Positions 12,701 through 21,700 of a stretch of 64,000 nucleotides of DNA are shown one piece after another; position 1 is the first letter of the stretch; each line of letters starts with the position of its first letter. Where the stretch lies: contig NC_092581.1 of assembly GCF_037975245.1 (NCBI RefSeq), forward strand, positions 18,405,303-18,469,302, given 5' to 3'. The stretch is from Apostichopus japonicus. Taxonomy: Eukaryota > Echinodermata > Holothuroidea > Aspidochirotida > Stichopodidae. The position numbers and the translations under genes are program-made. The notes under the pieces were generated by a model. It saw only the letters and a list, made by a program, of their open reading frames with translations. It did no database searches and had not been told where the DNA came from.

Positions 12701-15700
12701 AGGTTGTCAAGACGATAATTACCTATGAGACAGCGCCAAGATATCACTACATCAGGCAACTGACAGGGGTAAGATACAGTAGATAATATACTAAACAAAC
12801 ATCTTTTTATTGATTTGTTGTATTGTAAGGTGACCATATTTTCCTGACTGGGATCAGGGACATTCATTTTGTGACTGATATGGGGGAGGGGTCTAAGGTG
12901 AGGGTGTGTACCCCTCCACTTTGGAAAATCTTCAAGTGCCTAAGGTGCTTACATGTAAATTGGTGATACTTAGAAGCACTTTTTAAATTAATTTTATTTT
13001 CAAAAATGTAGCTTTTTCTTCGATGAAATTCACTTACTTTACGTGGTTTGTCGAGAGATTGTGAGTTGCTCATGCTCACACTATAAGTGTCGTCGTGTCT
13101 CGTGTAGTGCATGCCAATTATACGGTCGAAAGAGTGCTAGGCTAGATCGATCTAGCATAGTTTAACAGTGTTTCCACTTTACACTGGCCCACCTGAAATA
13201 CTAAGTTCCGTTCTGCGACTGCACACTTGACTAAATTTTGTTTTTACAATTATTTTACTAATAATGTGGGATATTTTCGAAATTCCTGAACATTTTGACG
13301 AATCGGGGACATTTTCGGGGACATTTGTTCATCGGGGACATCACACTGTAATCGGGGACTGTCCCTGACAATCGGGGACGTCTGGTCACCTTATTGTATT
13401 GGGCACTAAGTGTGGGCACTAAGGTTCTTGATGAAAAACTTGTACAAGTTTGACATGCTAAATGATGTCTCAGTATTTTTGAACATTAATGTGTTAATAT
13501 TTTACAAGCTAACATTCTGCAAGCCCAGTGCAGCAAAGATTTCATAAGAAGAAACAACTTTTTGGGCGTGCACGAAGATGACTTGATCTAGCTCTTCATC
13601 AATTCTTTGAAAATTAATTGTTTATCTATTGTGTATTTATTACTCTACAGCCAGGAGTGTCAGTTGCGAAGGCTGGGGGCGCTGTTCTTAACCTTAATTC
13701 CATGCTGATATTACTCCCTATATGTCGTAATCTCATCTCATTCTTCAGGGGATCTTGCAATACAAATCAGGTACGTTAGGAAATCTCAGCTGTAACCTAT
13801 GTTTAACGTCATTATAGCTGGTATACAATTATTTTACTGTACATGCGTCCAGTGAGACTCGTATGCATTACTTACCGAACGTACACAATATCCATGAAGT
13901 TTATGCAGACATATAAACAACTTGCAATACCACATTATGCAGGTATAGGCTGTACAGCTGTATATAAGGAAACCAGCTGTAACCTTTTACTTAACCAACA
14001 GAGTTATACTCTCAGATCCTCCTTCCGGCACTGTAACTCTGTGCTCCAATTACTACGATTATGAACACTGGTACTCATATATGTTGCCATAGTAACCACA
14101 TATATTATACTCATGTATATTCATCAGTGACATCATACACGTATAATATATGTCCAATAAGTACCAACTGACAAGTCATATCTCATTATTTGGCAGAAAA
14201 TATATAGAGTTGGTAAAATATTAGCATGTATAAAGTAATAAAACATGAAAGGTATGCTGTATTGGCCCCAAATATGCTAGAAATTCAAATATGGTCACCT
14301 TTGGTCAAAATTCTTAAACTATTTTTTTTACAACCTTCGAGGAAATATTCCTCACTGGGACATTCAGTCATGTTGTGTGTTACTTAAAAATGTCTGAGAA
14401 CAATTTGGAGAATAAAGACCTCCAGGAAAGTACTTTTTTAGAACTTCTAGCAATTATATAGCGTGCTATTATTTGGGGCCTATACAGACTACCTTAAATT
14501 GTGATGCATATTCAATATAATACATTTTTTGTAGGATTTTCATTCTTGTTCTGCATTACAGCAATTAACACACATTGAAGTAAAGTTAATAGTTTCTCAT
14601 TACAAACAGTGTAAGTAACCAGTCTGCGGGGAGGAATTTAAAGCTAAATAAACTTTAATAACAACTAATCACCATGACTGGCCACATTTTTGTCATACCA
14701 TTTTTTTAAAAACTTGCTGTTGTGCTTTAACATTATAAAATTTAAGAAGACTTTGGTTTTTGGAATCCCAAGTCACAAGGGTACAATCTAGAAAATTTTG
14801 AGAAAGGGCAAGATATACTGATCTACACTTTAGTATGTATTTCATTTGCATAGCATTGCCTGGCACGTCTATTATGATATAGTTATAATAGATCTAATTA
14901 GCCAGCTGCAACGAAGATCCACACAACCATGCCTTTTTAGCAGTACATGACTGCATGCTGCATAAAACTGGTGTATCAATGCATAGTCAATCCTTCTTGT
15001 GAGAAGCATTCCATTTATGATTTAATTGTTTTAATTACAAACTTATATAATTATAAAATGAAATGGAAAATGCCACTAGTTCTACCATTTTTTTAATTTA
15101 ACTTTCTGTATGGATGATCAGATTCTAGCCTAAATCATCCTCTCCTCCTACATTTCAAAACATCAGTACATTTCCCCCCCCCCCTCCCCATTTTTGCCAC
15201 ATTCTGTCAGAAAACAATTGGACAGAAATTGATATCAAATGTGTAAGTGGCAAAGAGCAAATAAAATTGAACCAGTGATCTAGCCAGGTTTACAAGCCTT
15301 GTACTCTATCCAGCGTTATTGTTGTTGGTGATTCTGGCCTATACAGCCATTTATTTCCTGAAGAATGGGGGAGGGGGTAAGGGAGGCTTAGGCAGAGAGG
15401 GAGGGCAGTCCGAATCCACGGTATCTTTCATAGGGTGCAACTGGGGAGTCATGCCCCAGTTTCAATCGGTGCGAGCCAGAAATTGCTTTGCGCTTTTACA
15501 TCGTCATTCGGCGTTCTGTCGTTCTTTACTTAGACGAGCTTTAAGTTATAAATTGATCTACATCTAGGGTCCGATTTAAAAACCAAATTGCTAATTAGAT
15601 ACATCTCCCCAACTTTTGATGGTTTTTGTTTTACTGTTTAACCTGGATCGCCATCTTTCCGCCTTTCTCATAAATAATCTGAGCAAAGCAGTGAAATGAT

Positions 15701-18700
15701 ATTCAACATAATCGTGACGAATCTTTACGGTAATCTCTTCCCTTCTGCAGTTCTGTCGTCGCAGCGTCAGGCGACAGCTGGATAAGAACATAACGTTCCA
15801 CAAGTGTGTTGCGTACATGATCGCGACATGGACAGTGATTCACGTGGTAGCCCACATGTTCAACTTCAGAAACCTCTATTACAACAGAACCGATTGTGAA
15901 AATGATTACTATGGAGACCGTACAGACCTATCGTGTAAGCTAAGCAACATAGCCAACCTGAGCGAGGATACTAACAACTGGATCAACCCTATTCTCAGAG
16001 AGAATACGGTGAGTACACAGAACTACAGAACTTGTCGTTGTGTCATTTGACAGACATGTATGAACAAGTATTAACTTCCAGTGGATATTTGATGCTGGCA
16101 ATTCCATAAAACAGATGCCCATAAAAAAAATTCGTAGTCAAAGTACGACAATTCTTAAAAAACAGTCCACAATGGTGATATTTGCTTTTGGGACCATATA
16201 ACCTCTATGCATGGTAAATGGAAAGGAAAAATTAAAACTCAAAGTTGATTAAAGTAACTTGATATAATTTGATATAATCTTTAGCATACAATATTTTGGC
16301 CTCCAAATGCATGCTGGGTAAGGAAGTGAATTCTTCCATAAATATGGTAGTTTGTTCATTGAGGATATCTTGAAAATTGTCCAAAAACAAAGAGAGATGG
16401 TAAAAAAATGGTATTACTGTGCTGGCCATACAGTAGCCTTTCAAGTTAAACTCCAAGCTGAACATATCATTAGAGTATCTAAACTAAGGTGACCATATTT
16501 GCCTGACTGGAATCAGGGACATTTATTGCGTGACTGATATGGGGGAGGGGTCTAAGGGGGAAATTTTCAAGTGCCTAAGGTGCTTAGATGTAAAATGGTG
16601 ATACTTTGAAGCACTTTTTTAAATCAATTTTATCTTCAAAAATGTAGCTTTTTCTTAGATGAAATTTACTTACTTTACGTAAGAGTGCTAGGCTAGATCG
16701 ATTTAGCATATTCCACTTTACACTGGCCCACCTGAAATACTGCTTAGTTCCGTTCTGCGACTGCACACTTGACTAAATTTTGTTTTTATAATTATTTTAC
16801 TAGTAATGTGGGATAATTTCGAAATTCCTGAACATTTTGACGAATCGGGGTCATTTTCGGGGACACTTGTTCATCGGGGACAGCACACTGTAATCGGGGA
16901 CGTCTGGTCACCTTAATCTAAACTGATGCTAGGTTTCTACATGAAATGAAATATTCCATAAATCCAAAATGGTCAGCACACAAAACAATGAAAATTTCTT
17001 GAAGAATGGAGACAGCTATAATCTTCATTAACAGCTGGTGTACTAAAGAATGCATTTAATCTTTTAGTTTCTTCTATAAAAATTTAAAATATGCACTGAC
17101 AAAAAAAACAAGAAAACAATGTGACTACTTTTCTATGCCATTTCATAAAGTTTTTGTCATATTCAGTTCTTGACTTTTTTTTTCACCAACAGAAGCTTCC
17201 GTTTGGGTTGGACCTTATTTTGCAGGGATTAACTCCAATTGCTGGATGGAGTGGTGCCATCCTCACTGTGGTGTTCATTGTGATGTTTTCATCGGCCACT
17301 GAGTTTATCAGGTATTTAATTTATTCACATGATCTCTTTGAATGTTGTCATTGATGCAAGGAAAATCAAGTACTTGTTATTAACCACATCTTTAATCCTA
17401 AAAGTTGCTGCTCATGAATATTTACTACTTGTTATTTAACTAGTCCTTGAACCTAACTGGCTGTTGCTAAGAAGTGTCAGTAGCATGTTAATAACTTTAA
17501 ACCTGACAATTGCTGCTTAGGAACATTAGGTATATTTGTCATTATACTTGGTCCTTGAACCTATTACCATTGCTGCTCATGAACATTAGCTATTTGTTAT
17601 TTAAACTAGTCCTTGAACCTAACTGGCTGTTGCTAAGCATGATCAGTAGCATGTTTATAATCACTAGTCTTTGCCACCTCACAATTGCTGCTCAGGAACA
17701 TCAGTTATTGTTATTTATCAGATCTTTTGAACCTGAAAATTACTGCTCAGAAGCATGAGGTACTTGTTATTAATCATACTTTGAACATAATTGTCAATTC
17801 TGTTATTGAAGTGTTATTGATCTAGTCTTTGAATCTAACAATTGATGCTTATCAAAATTATGTAGTTGTTTCAATTAATCTAGGTTTTGAACCTAATAAT
17901 TGTTGCCCAGGAACTTTCTGTACTCTCTCTTGATCTAGTCTTTGAACCTAACAATTGATGCCTATCAAAATTAGGTAGTTGTTTAAATTAATCTAGGTTT
18001 TGAACCTAACAATTGTTGCCCAGAAACTTTTCGTACTCTCTCTTGATCTAGTCTTTGAACCTAACAATTGATGCTTATCAAAATTAGGTAGTTGTTTAAA
18101 TTAATCTAGGTTTTGAACCTAATAATTGTTGCCCAGGAACTTTCTGTACTCTCTCTTGATCTAGTCTTTGAACCTAACAATTGATGCTTATCAAAATTAG
18201 GTAGTTGTTTAAATTAATCTAGGTTTTGAACCTAATAATTGTTGCCCAGAAACTTTTCGTATTCTCTCTTGATCTAGTCTTTGAACCTAACAATTGATGC
18301 TTATCAAAATTAGGTAGTTGTTTAAATTAATCTAGGTTTCGAACCTGATAATTGTTGCCCAGGAACTTTGCATACTCTCTCTTGATGATCTAATCTTTGG
18401 AGCTAACAATTGGTGCTAGGAAAATATCAGAGAGCACAAGTACTCATCGAAACAATTCAATATCATCTTGTTATATATATGTAAACAATTTATTCATTAA
18501 AGTTGTAATTATCGTTATATAAACGGTGTCCTCTTACTTGACTTTATTTCTGCAGACGTTCTTACTTTGAGACCTTCTGGGTTACTCATCATCTGTTTAC
18601 TATCTACTTTGCAATGCTTTTAGTTCATGGCACTGGGTCAGTTGAGATATTATTTTTATTTTTATGATGATTATTGTTATTATTATTATTATTATGACTA

Positions 18701-21700
18701 CATATTTCAGCAGAAATAGAAAATGTGTAAATGAGGGATGGGGGCGGGGGAAAATTTAGGTGGACTATAGGTAAAACTTGGAAAGGGTGGTTGGATACTT
18801 TAGTAATTTTGGAGATTGTGTTATATAGCTGTATGATCTGGTACACCTGCATTCATTTACTTTTATATGGCAACCTGTATGTTTTTCAATTGAGCTCAGC
18901 ACTACTCCAAATGCACTAGAATGGAACAAAACAAAAACGAGGGCCCAAAAATGGCCATCTCTTGATTTTACTTTTCGGAGCAAATTTTCCTCACTGATGA
19001 GAATATTATTATGAGAATAAAATGATGATCATTAATAACTGTTAGAGACTTAGAGACTTCATGTCAAAATTTTAATGTAATTGATTCATTAGTTAATCAT
19101 ATTGGATGTAGCTGACTACATTTGCTTTGTTTTTTAAGTATTGAAGACTTTATATGTAGACCTTTCAAAATCATTCCACTTTTCCAGCGGCATTATTCGT
19201 TCACAAACTGCCGATAGCTTAAATGTACATGATCCTGAAATCTGCCAAGACTCTCCACAGACTTGGAATATGTCGGGGGTGGAAGATGCTTGCCCTTACC
19301 CAAAGTTTGTAGATGGCAAGCCGGCGGTAAGCATTATAAGTTGCCACATTCTGTAGTTGGAGGAAGGGATTATTCAATAATACATTCCATATGAAACTAA
19401 TCCCCTCGAAGAACAGAAAACTTCTTGTGTGTGTTCCATGGTTGAGCGGTCCTAAGTTTTAGCCTATCAAGTACTTTCTAAAATGTTTTGGCATTGCAAC
19501 ACATTGCCCTATAAATAGAGCGCATTTGGAAACTTAATATTTAGCGCAAAGTTTTCGCCTTACAAAGTTCAACAAAAGGGGAAGCAGGATGCATTTTTGT
19601 ATAAGTATGAAACAAAATGTCAAAGGTTTTCCTCTTTTAACTCTGGTATGAATCCCAGACAGGAAGGCAGAGGGGCAGTTTGAATTACATGACGTACAAA
19701 GCAATACATACAGAAAATACCCGGTTGTATACTTTTAAATAAAAGTATCACATACATTTGACCTTTAGTTAGTATAGTTGTACCTGTACAGTGTAGTACG
19801 TACTATGGTGTAGTGTACTACATGTACCTTATACACAGACCTATGTATACTGTGTGATTTAAAGTATGTATTTTAGATCCTCCTGCAAGCAGGAACTTGC
19901 GAAGAAGCCATCATTGGCTTATCAAAGCCGAAAGCTGACCAAAGTCAGTCTCTTAGATTCATATTTTAACGTCCATGATTACGAATCGTCAATTGTCAAC
20001 AACTCTGTAACTGGGCGACATACATTGATTTTGGAGTGACTCGAACTTGGGACCTTATGATTGAAAGGCACTGGCGTTAACCACTGAGCTAACACTCCCT
20101 AAATAACACTCCCTATTTCATAATTATCAGTTTCTATTTTATTTTTCTTAACCTTGCCTGATAGGTCTTTATCGTACAGAAAACACTAATCATATATTTT
20201 AATCTGGTAACAATAAAGTATCTGCAACATTAAAGGAGTTCGTTTTGATGGGGGGGGGGGTAGCATGATATCGTTTCATTTTTTAAGTCTATACTCTGCA
20301 ACGGAAACAAGACCATGCAGTCTGACTAAAACAGCTCCAACGATTCACCTGTGATTTCTTTGACATTGTTTGTTTCTACTTTTTAATTTAGTTTAGTGTC
20401 GATCTATAGTAGCAATGCATGATATCGTCTCATTTGCATATTCATGGCGCGACCTATGTCAAGCTTGTGTCTCGTCTCTTCTCCATCATAGAGCTGGAAA
20501 TGGTGTATCGGGCCGATCGCTCTCTACATCATAGAACGGTCGATCCGATTCGTCCGTAGCTTCCTCAAGGTCACCGTCTCCAAGGTCATCAAACATCCTT
20601 CTAACGTCATCGAGGTTCAGATGAAGAAAGCCGGGTTCAAAATGCAGCCCGGACAGTACATCTTCCTTAAATGTCCTTCTATCTCCCATGTACAATGGCA
20701 CCCATTCACCTTGACTTCGGTAAGTACATAGAAATATATATATATACCAAAGTTTTGCTTGAAATTGAATACTAATGGCACAATGGCACCCATTCACCTT
20801 GACTTCTGTAAGTACATAGAAATATATATATATATACCAAAGTTTGCTTGAAATTGAATAATAATGGCACAATAGCACCCATTCACCTTGACTTCTGTAA
20901 GTACATAGAAATATATATACTAACGTTTGCGTGAAATTGAATACTAATGGACAAAGACAGATTTTGGTTTTAAGTTTATGTTATAGCTTCATATAAGTGT
21001 AACTCTGTATATATAAATTTGTTGCCCACTCCCCTGAAAGCCAAAAAGTTAAAATTGCTTATCACAAAGTTAATTAATTTTTTGCTTATTTTTGAAAACC
21101 ATTCCTGATTGTTAGGCTCCAGAGCAAGATCACTTCAGCGTTCACATTCGACTTGTCGGAGACTGGACCAAGAGTTTGTCTAAGACGATGGGAGCAGATA
21201 GTGATGCAGCCATTGATCCAGCTAATCTGCCAAGGTAAAGATCAAATCAGCAAATATTCCAGTCACAAGAATTAGTTTTAAATGTTTATTTACTTCGTTC
21301 CTCGCTTATCTGTCTGTCCACAACCTTAACACCCTCATTCTACCATGCATAGAATGTCCTGGTAACCTTTTTAACACTGTGCACCCTCTACGACCGGCTC
21401 CTCCGGTCACCGCCCTTCCTTCTCATTCTACCATCCAAAGTTTCTAGACCATTATTTTGAGCGGATATTTTCTATCAGATTTCGTCCACTTTTGGTTTCC
21501 TAAGATCAGAGTTTTTTCCATCCACTCTCTTTGGAAGAGTTTTGAAGTAGTTTGCAGCCCGATAAGTATTATTATAAGGGTTTTTAGGGCTGGTTTGGTG
21601 GTGCGGAGTTCGCTCCATTATTCTGTGCAAACACTAGAATGGCGCAACAAGTTACCCTTCGCCAAAAGAAGCTTCAGATGTACAATTGTTTTGACTTGAA

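Noticed and set aside
17822-18400. CRISPR-like regular spacing
   Set aside because: The whole 113-bp unit is conserved, with no unique spacers, in a eukaryotic intron.
20033-20100. Functional tRNA gene on the minus strand
   Set aside because: A and B boxes are present but the D, anticodon and T stems do not pair; better read as a SINE head or pseudogene.
20486-20878. 130-codon minus-strand frame
   Set aside because: Exact antisense of NOX exon 8 and its tandem copies.
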